DNA of 64,000 nt from positions 7,179,001-7,243,000 of the forward strand of contig NZ_WSRO01000002.1 of assembly GCF_009769735.1 (NCBI RefSeq), given 5' to 3'. The first letter of the stretch is position 1, and every line of letters begins with the position of its first letter. The translations under genes and the position numbers were made by a program. Origin of the DNA: Streptomyces sp. BA2. Lineage in GTDB: Bacteria; Actinomycetota; Actinomycetes; Streptomycetales; Streptomycetaceae. The notes beneath the pieces were generated by a model. That model was not told the DNA's origin and ran no database searches. It saw nothing but the letters and a program-made list of their open reading frames with translations. Positions 20,264-29,113 of this stretch are shown piece after piece.

Positions 20264-22807
20264 ATGGAGATCACCCGCAGACGTCTGTTGTCCGCCCTGT
20301 CGGCCGCCGGTCTCCTGGCGGTGGTCCCCGCGCTGCCCGTGAGCGCCGCCGAGGCCGCGGCGGGCAGCGAACGCCTCCTGGCCAACACCGTCGGGATCTT
20401 CGCGGGGACCACCGAGTCCAACGCGCGCCCCGAGACGGCCGCCAAACTCGCCGCGATCGACAGGACCGCGCGGACGAACCTGAAGGCGATGGACGACGCG
20501 GGCGAGGGCGAGCTCTTCGCCGGACTGGCGCTCGGCACCGACGACGCCAACCTCAACACGGCCTTCAAGCGGCTGTACGAGATCGCCCTCGCCACCCGAA
20601 CGCCGGGCACCGCCTCCGACCTCTACGGCAGCACCGCCGTGCAGCGCCGCGTGATCGACGGTCTCGGATGGCTCCACGAGCGCTACTACGGCGATCAGAC
20701 CAAGGGCTACTACGGCAACTGGTTCAACTGGGAGATCGGCATCTCCCAGCACGTCAGCAAGACCCTCGTGCTCCTCGTCGACGAGGTGCGCACCTACAAG
20801 CCCGACCTCATCACCACGTACGTCGCCTCGATGGACGCCTATCTGCGTAACGGCACCGACGGTGACGTGAACCTCGACTCGCGCTTCCACACCGGCGCCA
20901 ACCTCGCCGATATCACCGCCAACCGGATCCTTCAGGGTGCGCTCCTCGGCGCGGGCGGCGAGGCCCGCATCCGCAAGGCCCTCACCGACCAGCTGACGGT
21001 CTTCGTCACCATCGACCCCTACCGCCTCAACCACGGCGTGACGGACGGCTATTACGCCGACGGCTCCTTCATCCAGCACTCCTCCGTCGCGTACACGGGC
21101 TCGTACGGAAAGGGCCTGCTCACCCGGATCGTGCAGACCCTCAAGACTCTCGACGGCACGGGGTTCGCGCACGGTCAGGAACTGGTGCCGACCGTTCAGA
21201 GATGGGTGCGCGACGGCTTCGCGCCGCTCATCTTCGAGGGCTGGATGATGGAGATCGTCAAGGGACGCGCGGTGTCGCGGCCGGACGGCGGCTATGTGGA
21301 TGTCGCGGTCGTCGTGGAGGCGGTCGTGGACCTCTCCTCGCTCTCCACCGGCGCCGACGCCACCGCCCTGAAGAGCTATGTGAAGCACATCCGGTCCACC
21401 TCGCGCGCCGCGCTCAACCCGACCGGCTTCGTCTCGCCGGTCAGCATCGTGCGCTACACCGACATCATCGGCGACGCCTCGGTGCCGCCCGCCGACCTGA
21501 ACCCCGCGTCGCGCAGCGTCGCCTTCAACGCCATGGACAAGACCGTCCACCGCAGGCCGGGCTACGCCTTCGCCCTCGCGCGCAGCTCGGACCGGATCAG
21601 CAAGTACGAGTACATGAGCGGCGAGAACCTCATGCCGTGGTTCCAGGGCGACGGCACGTACTACCTCTACCTCTCGGGCCAGGACCAGACGCAGGCGTAC
21701 GGGGTCGACTACTTCACCACGGTCTCGCCGTACGGCCTCGCGGGGGTCACCGCGCCCGTCGAGCGGCGCCGCACGATCCCCGAGCTGTACGGGAAGCCGT
21801 TCTACGACAACCCCGGCCACCCGCTGAACTTCACCTCGTCGTCCGAGTCGCAGAACAAGTACGTCTACTTCCCGCGCGGCACCAACCAGTACTCAGGGGG
21901 CGCCGTCCTCGGGGCGTACGGCGCGGCCGGGGCGGTGCAGTCCAGTGATGTCGCCTTCCGCGACCGGGGGTTGCTGCCGGACGACTTCGTGGCCTACCGG
22001 AACGCGACGGCGACGAAGTCGTGGTTCCTGCTCGACGAGGAGATCGTGGTGCTCGCGGCGGGAGTGGGCGACGACGCGGGGCGGGCCGTGACGACGACGG
22101 TCGACGCCCGGACCGCGGCCCCGGACGACCAGGTCTCCGTCACGGGGGAGCTGCGTGACGGCCGCCCGTGGACCGGCGCGGGCACGGGCGACCTCCGGTG
22201 GCTGCGCTACGCCAACGCCACGCAGCGCACCTCCGTCGGCTACGTCTTCCTGGACACCCCGAAGGTGCGGGTCGCCCTGGACAAGGTCACCCGAAGCCGC
22301 CGGGTCGTCCGCACCGCGAACCCGGACACCGCGGTGACGCGCTCGGTCCTCGGCGTGACGGTGGACCGGGCGGCCGGGGCCGAGCCCGCCTCCCTGGCGT
22401 ACGCGCTGGTGCCGAACGCGGCCGAGGCGGGGCTGCGGTCGTACCGGGGCGGGCAGCCGCTGAAGGTCCTCGCGAACACGGTGCGGCTCCAGGCCGTCAG
22501 CCACGCGGGCCTCGGCCTGACCGCCGCGAACAGCTTCACGGCGGGGCGCCATGAGACCGCGGGTCTGCGGATCGAGGGGCCCGCCTCGGTGCTCGTACGG
22601 CGCGAGCGGCGCGGCACGACCACCGTGGCGGTGTCCGACCCGACGATGGACCGCGCCGGGATCAGCGTGCTGCTGCGCGGCCGTCCCCTGCGGGAGGTGA
22701 AGGCCGACGAGGGGGTGCGCGTGAGCCGGGCCCACGGCGGGACCCGGATAGAGGTGAACACCCACCACGCGTACGGACGCAGCTTCACGGTGACGCTGCG
22801 GGGCTGA
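20264..22807 (+). CDS. Tat-exported polysaccharide lyase family 8 enzyme
   Basis: An 847-residue extracellular lyase that cleaves acidic polysaccharides (hyaluronate, chondroitin or xanthan) by beta-elimination. The N-terminus TRRRLLSALSAAG is a twin-arginine signal. The alpha/alpha-toroid contains the catalytic Asn N155 in NWFNWEIG, and H272 with Y278/Y282 in QHSSVAYTGSYG. C-terminal beta-sandwich domains follow. The start ATG at 20264 has GGCGGAGG well placed. The stop codon lies within a 15-base tandem repeat. I cannot tell which glycan is the substrate. Confidence 0.93.
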   Translation: MEITRRRLLSALSAAGLLAVVPALPVSAAEAAAGSERLLANTVGIFAGTTESNARPETAAKLAAIDRTARTNLKAMDDAGEGELFAGLALGTDDANLNTAFKRLYEIALATRTPGTASDLYGSTAVQRRVIDGLGWLHERYYGDQTKGYYGNWFNWEIGISQHVSKTLVLLVDEVRTYKPDLITTYVASMDAYLRNGTDGDVNLDSRFHTGANLADITANRILQGALLGAGGEARIRKALTDQLTVFVTIDPYRLNHGVTDGYYADGSFIQHSSVAYTGSYGKGLLTRIVQTLKTLDGTGFAHGQELVPTVQRWVRDGFAPLIFEGWMMEIVKGRAVSRPDGGYVDVAVVVEAVVDLSSLSTGADATALKSYVKHIRSTSRAALNPTGFVSPVSIVRYTDIIGDASVPPADLNPASRSVAFNAMDKTVHRRPGYAFALARSSDRISKYEYMSGENLMPWFQGDGTYYLYLSGQDQTQAYGVDYFTTVSPYGLAGVTAPVERRRTIPELYGKPFYDNPGHPLNFTSSSESQNKYVYFPRGTNQYSGGAVLGAYGAAGAVQSSDVAFRDRGLLPDDFVAYRNATATKSWFLLDEEIVVLAAGVGDDAGRAVTTTVDARTAAPDDQVSVTGELRDGRPWTGAGTGDLRWLRYANATQRTSVGYVFLDTPKVRVALDKVTRSRRVVRTANPDTAVTRSVLGVTVDRAAGAEPASLAYALVPNAAEAGLRSYRGGQPLKVLANTVRLQAVSHAGLGLTAANSFTAGRHETAGLRIEGPASVLVRRERRGTTTVAVSDPTMDRAGISVLLRGRPLREVKADEGVRVSRAHGGTRIEVNTHHAYGRSFTVTLRG

Positions 22808-22850
22808 CAACTGCGGGGCTGACAACTGCGGGGCTGACAACTGCGGGGCT
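22796..22850. repeat. 15-bp tandem repeat across the PL8 stop codon
   Basis: The unit CTGCGGGGCTGACAA is present three times in full and once in part. It starts in the last codons of the PL8 gene, and every complete unit contains TGA in the gene's frame, so the stop codon itself is triplicated. Confidence 0.95.
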
Positions 22851-22899
22851 GGCTGAGGGCACTTGGAGCGTTGTCGCAGGTGTGAGGCATGATGCCGCC

Positions 22900-23469
22900 A
22901 TGAGTGATCCACGGGGGCAGTACCAGCAACACGCTCAACCGCAGGCGCCGTACCAGCAGTATGCGCAGCCACAGGCGCCGTACGGCGTGCGGATACCCTC
23001 AACGCCACCTACCGACCGGCTGCCGCGCCTCGCCGGGGACGCGCGCCGTTTCCTCGCCGTGATCGTCGACCTGGTCGTCGCCCTGTACGGCGCGGTCGGG
23101 ATCGCCGGCCTGACCCCGGATTCCAGCCCGTGGTGGACTCTGTACGCCCTCGTACCGGCGGTGTCCTTCACCAACCAGTGCGTCCTGACACCGCTGTTCC
23201 GCGGCAGCGTCGGGAAGCTGCTGTTCGGCGTCCGTGTGGTGCGCGCCGCCGACGCGGGCCGCCCGGGGCCGGTCCGCGCCGCGCACCGCTGGCTCGCCGG
23301 TCTGTGCTGGCTGCCGCTGCAGCCGTGGTACTGGCTCCGGGAGAACTTCGGCGGCAGCACGGAGAACTCGGTGCGCAAGAGCTGGACGGGCGAGCTCTAC
23401 GACACGGACATCGCCGGGCTCCGCTCCGTACGCCGCAAGGACCTCGCCGCCTGGCAGCGGGGTCACTGA
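22900..23469 (+). CDS. RDD-family membrane protein
   Basis: A 189-residue membrane protein. The N-terminal 35 residues are a glutamine/proline/tyrosine repeat (QPQAPYQQYAQPQAPYG). The RDD domain begins RLAGDARRFLAVIVDLVVALYG, with further hydrophobic segments around residues 70-95 and 125-140 and the LFRGSVGKLLFGVRVV motif between them. RDD proteins are poorly understood; some act in ion exchange. It starts at ATG 22900 (MSDPRGQ); a longer in-frame start lacks support. Confidence 0.85.
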   Translation: MSDPRGQYQQHAQPQAPYQQYAQPQAPYGVRIPSTPPTDRLPRLAGDARRFLAVIVDLVVALYGAVGIAGLTPDSSPWWTLYALVPAVSFTNQCVLTPLFRGSVGKLLFGVRVVRAADAGRPGPVRAAHRWLAGLCWLPLQPWYWLRENFGGSTENSVRKSWTGELYDTDIAGLRSVRRKDLAAWQRGH

Positions 23470-23499
23470 ACCGTTCCGGCCGCGGGCGGCCCCGCCCGG

Positions 23500-23694
23500 T
23501 CAGGAGTCGTCGACGGTGACCGCCCGCACGGGGCAGGCCCGCACGGCCTCGCGCACCAGGGGATCGCCGCCGCCGTCCTCGCGGCCGGGGAGCACCTCGC
23601 TGAAGCCGTCGTCGTCCTGGGTGAAGACGCTCGGGGCGGTGAGCGCGCACATCCCCGCGCCCACACACCGCTCCTTGTCCACATGAACCTTCAT
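23500..23694 (-). CDS. [3Fe-4S] ferredoxin
   Basis: A 64-residue electron carrier with three cluster cysteines, C10-x5-C16 and C54-P, which is the pattern of 3Fe-4S ferredoxins that serve actinobacterial P450s. The ATG at 23694 has GGAGG six bases upstream; the ATG six bases earlier has no spacing. It follows the P450 gene on the same strand after 20 bases and should be its redox partner; no ferredoxin reductase is in the window. Confidence 0.93.
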   Translation of the reverse strand: MKVHVDKERCVGAGMCALTAPSVFTQDDDGFSEVLPGREDGGGDPLVREAVRACPVRAVTVDDS

Positions 23695-23714
23695 GCTCAT
23701 CCTCCGCCCATCTC

Positions 23715-24962
23715 CTACCAGGTGACGGGGAGTTCGAGCATCCCCTGGATCGTGTCGCCCGGCTTGAAGGGAATCTCCCGTGCGGGCACCGCGAGGCGAA
23801 GCTCCGGCATCCGGTCGAAGAGCGACCGCAGGGCGATCTCGATCTCGGCGCGGGCGAGGTTCTGGCCGAGGCACTGGTGAACGCCGTACCCGAAGGCGAG
23901 ATGGTGGCGGTCGGCACGGTGGAAGTCCAGTTCCTCCGGCGTCTCGTAGGCCGTGCCGTCACGGTTGATGAGGGAGGTGGAGAAGATGACGCCGTCGTCC
24001 GCGCGGATGGTGCTTCCTGCGATGTCGATGTCCTCCTTCGCCACCCGCAGCAAGCCGTCCGCGATGGACAGGAAACGCAGCAACTCCTCGACGGCCGCTG
24101 GCATCAGCGTCCCGTCGGCGCGCAGTTCGGCGAGCTGCGCGGGATGCTGAAGGAGCGTGAACGTCCCCAGGGAGATCATGTTCGCCGTGGTCTCGTGCCC
24201 CGCGACCAGCAGGATCGTCGCGAGGCTGACCAGTTCCTCGCGGTCGAGCGCACCCTCGGAGAGCTGCCGGTGGATCAGCTCGTCGAGGAGCCCGTCTCCC
24301 GGCTCACGCCGCTTCTGGTCGATCAACGCGTGGAAATACGCGTCCAGTTCGTCCTGTGCCCGCTCCATGTCCTCGGCGCGGGGGCCGCGCAGCAGCCGGC
24401 GCGACTGCTCCTCGAAGAACTCGTGGTCGGCGTAGGGCACGCCGAGCAGGGCGCAGATCACCATGGAAGGAACCGGCAGCGCGAACGCGCCGACCAGCTC
24501 GGCCGCCGGCCCCTGCGCCTCCATGGCGTCCAGGAGCCGGTCGACCGTCTCCTGGATCCGGGGGCGCAGCGCGGCGATCCGCTTGACCGAGAAGCTGGGG
24601 ATCAGCATGCGGCGCTGAGTGTTGTGCAGGGGGTCGTCGACGCCGAGCAGGGCGACTCGGCGGTTGCGTACCTTCGCGAAGCGTTCGGTCGGCGCGGGGA
24701 ACGCCTCGTTCTCGCGGTCGGCGGAAAGGCGTGGGTCGACGAGCAGGTCACGGGCGGTTCCCTGCCCGGTGACCACCCAGACGGAACGCCCGTCGAACAA
24801 CCGGGCCCGGGAGAGCGGCCGGGCCTCGCGGAGCGGCTCGTACGACTCCGGCGGGTGGTAGGGGCAGGTGCGGTCCTGCGGGAAGGCGACTGGTTCGGAC
24901 CCGGCTGCTTCGGACGTGGCTGCTTTGAACACCAGTGGTTCGGACGCGACTGATTCGGTCAT
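23715..24962 (-). CDS. Cytochrome P450 (CYP105-like)
   Basis: A 415-residue soluble bacterial P450 monooxygenase. The I-helix oxygen motif is AGHETTAN, the K-helix ExxR is EELLR, and the heme-binding loop FGYGVHQCLGQNLAR has C364 as axial ligand. N-terminal PYHPPESYEPLREA and LLGVDDPLHNTQRRMLIPSFS resemble CYP105 members (xenobiotic and secondary-metabolite hydroxylases). A ferredoxin gene follows directly, as in soyC/soyB and suaC/subC pairs. The start ATG 24962 has GAGGTAAG upstream. Substrate unknown. Confidence 0.94.
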   Translation of the reverse strand: MTESVASEPLVFKAATSEAAGSEPVAFPQDRTCPYHPPESYEPLREARPLSRARLFDGRSVWVVTGQGTARDLLVDPRLSADRENEAFPAPTERFAKVRNRRVALLGVDDPLHNTQRRMLIPSFSVKRIAALRPRIQETVDRLLDAMEAQGPAAELVGAFALPVPSMVICALLGVPYADHEFFEEQSRRLLRGPRAEDMERAQDELDAYFHALIDQKRREPGDGLLDELIHRQLSEGALDREELVSLATILLVAGHETTANMISLGTFTLLQHPAQLAELRADGTLMPAAVEELLRFLSIADGLLRVAKEDIDIAGSTIRADDGVIFSTSLINRDGTAYETPEELDFHRADRHHLAFGYGVHQCLGQNLARAEIEIALRSLFDRMPELRLAVPAREIPFKPGDTIQGMLELPVTW

Positions 24963-25198
24963 GGACTTACCTCACAAGCGGAGGGGCTCCTTTTACCTCT
25001 TCCATTGGATGCCTGGGGCATCTACTTGGTCCACGACAAGACAAGCCAGATGGCGGCCCGTTCGGCACGCGGATCTGGCCGGAATTGCGCCCTCCGCTCA
25101 GGGTGCGCTTGGCGGGAGTGCCCCGAGGGCAGGTGTTCGGTGTGCAACGCTTGTGGGTTTGGCGCAATCCGGGCCCCAGGTGTCGCTAAGGTCCCCCC

Positions 25199-26077
25199 AT
25201 GCTCATCCCCGCCTTCGTCGATATGCGGCCCATCGGAAGGTGCAACCTCAGCTGCCCCTTCTGCTTCGGCCCGAGGCACGAGGTCCCGCCCATGCCCAGA
25301 GAGACCGCACTGCGGGTCGCGTCCGCACTGAAGAACAGGGGCGTGCGTGGCGTCGTCATCTCCGGGGGTGAGCCGACCTTGCTCTCCTATCTCGCGGAGC
25401 TCGCACGGGCGCTGCGCGGACCCCAGGCGGACGGTCGCTCGGCGAAAGTGGTCCTGAGCACCAACGGTCTCGCGCCCCTGCGCACCATGCAGCGCGTGCT
25501 GCCCCACCTCTCCTGGATCGCGCTGCCCCTGGAGTCCGCGGACGCGGCCGAGCACCGCGCCCTGCGTACCGGGGTCGCGCCGCACCGGGAGAAGATGCTC
25601 GGCCTGCTCGGAGAGGTCCGCAAGAACCACCGTCACGTCCGGGTGAAGCTCGGCACGGTCGTCACACGGCTGAACGTCGGCGGTGCGCCCGACGTGCTGA
25701 ACCTCATCGAGGACGCCTGCCTGCCCGACGTGTGGAAGGTCTACCAGATGTCGGAGACCAACTACGGCGCGGACAACAGGGAGTGGCTCTCACTCGGCGA
25801 CGACGAGTTCGAGGACGTGGTCCACCGGTGCGAGGCCGCGGCCGAGGACCGCGGCGTCAGGCTGCGCGTCTACCGGAACCGAACCCGTACCGGCAGCTAC
25901 TTCTTCATCGATCCGGACTGCCAGGTCGTCGTCATCGACGAGAAAGGCGAACGGCGCATCGGGGACTTCTTCACGCGCCTGGCGGAGGAGGATCTCGCGG
26001 TGGATGAGCCCGTCACCGGAGCGAGGAACGCCGAGAACTTCACCGGCACTTACCCGGACATGAACCCGAATACGTGA
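25199..26077 (+). CDS. radical SAM protein with viperin-like features
   Basis: A 292-residue enzyme. The SAM/[4Fe-4S] motif is C15-x3-C19-x2-C22 followed by F (CNLSCPFCF), with GGEP at 56-59. Beyond the common core, the C-terminal half has [10 protein letters not shown], then [10 protein letters not shown], then [12 protein letters not shown], then a SYFFIDPD segment. In the same order viperin has a K-x-NSVINRFN, an RWKVFQ, a GDEEFERF and a DSYLILDEY segment. From memory of the family I therefore think this is a viperin-related protein, which would make modified nucleotides (ddhNTPs). No SPASM cysteines are visible, so a peptide-maturase is less likely. NUDIX follows after 10 bases, so the two are probably co-transcribed. 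Confidence 0.72.
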   Translation: MLIPAFVDMRPIGRCNLSCPFCFGPRHEVPPMPRETALRVASALKNRGVRGVVISGGEPTLLSYLAELARALRGPQADGRSAKVVLSTNGLAPLRTMQRVLPHLSWIALPLESADAAEHRALRTGVAPHREKMLGLLGEVRKNHRHVRVKLGTVVTRLNVGGAPDVLNLIEDACLPDVWKVYQMSETNYGADNREWLSLGDDEFEDVVHRCEAAAEDRGVRLRVYRNRTRTGSYFFIDPDCQVVVIDEKGERRIGDFFTRLAEEDLAVDEPVTGARNAENFTGTYPDMNPNT

Positions 26078-26087
26078 GGAGCCCACG

Positions 26088-26498
26088 ATGACCGCACAAG
26101 TACGCGTAGGGGTCCAGGCGATCGTCCGCGCGGGCGGCCGCGTGCTGCTCGGCCTGCGGGCCAACACCTTCGGCGGCGGCACCTGGGGACTGCCCGGCGG
26201 GCATCTCGAAGTGGGCGAGTCCCTGGTCGGCGCCGCCTGCCGTGAGCTGGAGGAGGAGACGGGCCTGCGCGCGATCGGCACGCGCGTCGCGTGCGTCACC
26301 GATCCCGACCCGGCGGCCAATCACCACATGCAGGTCGGCGTGGAGATCCTCGACTTCACCGGCGAGCCGCGGGTCCTGGAGCCCGAGCGGTGCCTGCGCT
26401 GGGAGTTCTGGCACCTGGATGCTCTGCCCGACCCGCTGTTCGTCGGCTCGACAGGCGTGCTCCGCAGCATCAGGGGCGGGGCTCTCCATCTCCCTTGA
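26088..26498 (+). CDS. NUDIX hydrolase (NUDT15/MutT-like)
   Basis: A 136-residue pyrophosphohydrolase. The complete Nudix box runs from G38 to L60 (GX5E, R52-E53-L54, E56-E57, G59), preceded by the [10 protein letters not shown] segment seen in NUDT15-like nucleotide hydrolases. Substrates of this group are damaged or modified nucleoside triphosphates. It starts 10 bases after the radical SAM gene with GAGGAG upstream, so the two should be one operon. If the neighbour makes modified nucleotides, this enzyme could recycle or remove them. The last 29 bases overlap the convergent TPR gene. Confidence 0.9.
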   Translation: MTAQVRVGVQAIVRAGGRVLLGLRANTFGGGTWGLPGGHLEVGESLVGAACRELEEETGLRAIGTRVACVTDPDPAANHHMQVGVEILDFTGEPRVLEPERCLRWEFWHLDALPDPLFVGSTGVLRSIRGGALHLP

Positions 26499-28170
26499 AC
26501 CGGTCGTCGGACTGGGCGCGCACTGAGTCCCGTAGCGCCGTCTTGTGCTGTTCCTCGCTCGCCTCGAACTGGTCCAGGGTGCTTGCGAGTTCCCACTGGA
26601 TGTCGAACTCGGCCCGGCTGTCGGAGTAGTACCTGCTGTCCTTGTGGAACTCCACCTCAAGGACATTGAGCTTTCGGCGGGTCCTGCGTTCCGGATTGGA
26701 CGTGATGTAAGGCTCGAAGAATCCGCGGTCCGTGGTGAGCAGGGTCGAGCCGGGGATGTCGATGTGCGTGAGCCGCAATTCGATACGGTCGTGATATGTG
26801 TCGCGCAGCGTGCGGTAGGCATCTATCACGTGCAGGAAAGTCTTCGAGTAGTAGTCGCTCGCCGCGATGATGTCCACGATGTTGTGGGAGTTGGGGCGCT
26901 CCGCCGTCGCGTCGTGCTTGGTGAAAATGGCGAGGTTGTTCCAGGGGCTGCTGATGATGGCGTAGAAGTAACTGCCTTGATTGAGGGCGTGAATGACCTG
27001 CGGATGGAAGAGCTTCAGATCCTTCAGGAAGAAGGACGCGCCCGCGTGCGCGACCAGCCTGATCACATTGCGCTCGTGCCGCAGGGCATCGCCCTTCGCT
27101 TTGTTGCGGGCGCTGTTCTCCTGGGGTGTGTAGACATGCTCGATGAGATAAGGGAGTTCGTCCGACGGTGCGGTGGCACCCCGCATGTCCGCGAGCGCCG
27201 CACGCAGGGCGTGCGTCTGGGAGTGGTCACGGCCCAGGGTCCGCGCTGCCGTCGCGGTGGCCGAGTCGAGCAGGGCCACGGCCTGATGCCTGCGCGTTGC
27301 GCAGAACGCCGTGCCGTCGGCCGCGTCGAACTCCGCGGTGGCGAGCGCCGCTTGGGCGACCAGCGTCTCCTGGTGATCGGCGCCGAGGAGCGCGGCCGCG
27401 CGTAAGTGGGCGATCTCCAACTCGCCGAGCTCCGCCTCTATCCGCTCCTCGTCCTGCACCGCCTTGGCGGCCTGGAACTTCGCCTGGGCCAGCGCCGAGC
27501 GCGCCGCGACGGCCTTCGGATCGTCGTCGTCCTTGAAGCTCGTGAACCAGTCCACAGAGGCGGCGAAGTCGCCCAGGGTGCGGGTCAGTTCGGCGGTGTC
27601 CCGCCGGATCGAGGCCACTTCGACCCGCACCCAGTCGGCGGTGAGCCGCGCCTCAGGGTCGCCGCCGTAGTACCTGCCAAGGACGGTGACCGACTTCTGC
27701 GCCCAGATCTTGGCGTCCTCCAGATGCCCGGCACGCAGGCTCACCGCGCTCAAGTTGGCCAGTATCCGGGCCAGTTCGGGTGCGGCGGCGCGCTGCGCGC
27801 GGTTGAGGGCGTAGTTCAGGACCATGCGGGCCCGGTCGAGATCGTCGTGCTCCGCGAGCAGCGAGCCGAGTTCGTTCCAGGTGTCGGCCACGAACAGCTC
27901 CTGGTCGGCTTCGGCCAGCTCCATGTGGCGCAGGGTCACCGCGGCGAGAGCGTGCGAGCGTTCCCTCATGTCGAGCGCGAGGAGCAGCTGCGCGAGATTG
28001 ATGTGCTGGCGGGCGTGGGGCCGTAAGAGTGCGTAGGGCGCTTCCGGGTTGGTGAGGCGATCCACGTAACCGGCGAGCGATTCCTTCAGGTCGGACCGGG
28101 CCGTACCGTGCGCCTCAAGGGCGTCCTCCGCAGTCGCCAGCGCCTCGCTGACGTTCGCGATCGTCATCAT
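26470..28170 (-). CDS. TPR-repeat protein with an unassigned C-terminal domain
   Basis: A 566-residue cytoplasmic protein. Residues 1-320 are helical repeats of the TPR kind (for example [28 protein letters not shown] and [29 protein letters not shown]). Residues about 335-545 form a separate alpha/beta domain with [31 protein letters not shown] and [20 protein letters not shown], which loosely resembles a phospholipase-D-like fold without HKD motifs. I recognise no named family. It starts at ATG 28170 behind GGAGGGG and follows the pseudo-protease gene after 43 bases, so they form an operon. It may be a sensor/effector of a conflict system. Confidence 0.7.
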   Translation of the reverse strand: MMTIANVSEALATAEDALEAHGTARSDLKESLAGYVDRLTNPEAPYALLRPHARQHINLAQLLLALDMRERSHALAAVTLRHMELAEADQELFVADTWNELGSLLAEHDDLDRARMVLNYALNRAQRAAAPELARILANLSAVSLRAGHLEDAKIWAQKSVTVLGRYYGGDPEARLTADWVRVEVASIRRDTAELTRTLGDFAASVDWFTSFKDDDDPKAVAARSALAQAKFQAAKAVQDEERIEAELGELEIAHLRAAALLGADHQETLVAQAALATAEFDAADGTAFCATRRHQAVALLDSATATAARTLGRDHSQTHALRAALADMRGATAPSDELPYLIEHVYTPQENSARNKAKGDALRHERNVIRLVAHAGASFFLKDLKLFHPQVIHALNQGSYFYAIISSPWNNLAIFTKHDATAERPNSHNIVDIIAASDYYSKTFLHVIDAYRTLRDTYHDRIELRLTHIDIPGSTLLTTDRGFFEPYITSNPERRTRRKLNVLEVEFHKDSRYYSDSRAEFDIQWELASTLDQFEASEEQHKTALRDSVRAQSDDRFKGDGEPRP

Positions 28171-28213
28171 GTCCCCTCCAGGAGACGGGCCGCAAGGGTG
28201 TGCGGCATGCTCG

Positions 28214-28984
28214 TCACGGCCGGGGCCTGTGCCAGCGCAGGTTCACATAGCTGGTCACGGCGGCCAGTCCGGCCGGCACTGTGCGGTCCTTGCGGGCCAG
28301 CGCTTCCGCCTCGTGGTCCTGGCGCACTTCGTAGATGCGTTCGGAGTCGGACAGCGGCTGTTGTGGCTCGTGGTGGAACTTGAAGGTGTCGAATCGGCGC
28401 ACCGCCTCGTCGATCGTGCCGGCGAACAGCGTGTCCTCCGGAGCGTCCGTGGTGGCGGGCCGTGCGACGAGGAGCCCGAGGACGACCGGGGGGCGGCGCC
28501 GATCGGGCTCACCGCGGTCGACGGGACTGCCGGCGAACTTCCGTACGTCGTCGCAGGAACCGTCGTGCCGCAGCCGATGGCAGTTGACGGCCTGCTCGCC
28601 CGTGCTCTGGTAGATGACCGATACGTGGCTCACGGTTCCCCGCAGCCTGCCGTTGCCCGACGGCCTGCGGGCCGCCGTCCACACATCTCCTTCGCGGGCG
28701 ACATCGAAGTGGATGCCGGGGAGCGGAACCTTTTCGCCTTTCTGGAACACGATCTTCACGAGAGCCATGTCGGAGAGGAGATCGAATTGCTGGACCTCGC
28801 CCTCCAGACGCCTGCCGTCCGGAAGCCGCAGGAGAACCGGCCGCATGCGCTTCTCTTTGTCATCTCCCAGGCAGTGCGCGGCAGTCAGGGCGAAGTGCCT
28901 GGTGAGGCGCACACCGGATCCGATGCGATCGTTGTTCCGGAATATCTGGATCAAGTGCTTCTGGTGCGGCTCGTGATGCGTCAT
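28214..28984 (-). CDS. trypsin-fold protein with a missing catalytic serine
   Basis: A 256-residue protein with the chymotrypsin fold: TAAHC gives H37 and SDMALVKI gives D72. Where active relatives have G-x-S-G-S/G-P, this one reads KFAGSPV, so the catalytic position is A151. A single TCC to GCC change would do it. No signal peptide is visible, which fits a cytoplasmic role, unlike ordinary secreted proteases. The last 90 residues are charged and unlike known trypsins. Start ATG 28984. It is followed by the TPR protein in the same operon. Trypsin-like domains next to TPR proteins are known from bacterial conflict systems; here the domain would be a binding module. Confidence 0.72.
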   Translation of the reverse strand: MTHHEPHQKHLIQIFRNNDRIGSGVRLTRHFALTAAHCLGDDKEKRMRPVLLRLPDGRRLEGEVQQFDLLSDMALVKIVFQKGEKVPLPGIHFDVAREGDVWTAARRPSGNGRLRGTVSHVSVIYQSTGEQAVNCHRLRHDGSCDDVRKFAGSPVDRGEPDRRRPPVVLGLLVARPATTDAPEDTLFAGTIDEAVRRFDTFKFHHEPQQPLSDSERIYEVRQDHEAEALARKDRTVPAGLAAVTSYVNLRWHRPRP

Positions 28985-29113
28985 GGGTTCGTTCCCCCGT
29001 CCGATCCCAGGAGAGAGCAACTGCCCTGCGGAGGCCGGCCGCTCTTGCGCCGTGAATATGCAATGGTAGCCACCAACGGTTCCAGGGCGGGAGTTACCGC
29101 ACAAGAAACGTTC

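Noticed and set aside
25005..25331. Short cysteine-containing plus-strand frame before the radical SAM gene
   Set aside because: No ribosome binding site, overlaps the real start at 25199, and the amino-acid pattern is like GC-rich shadow.
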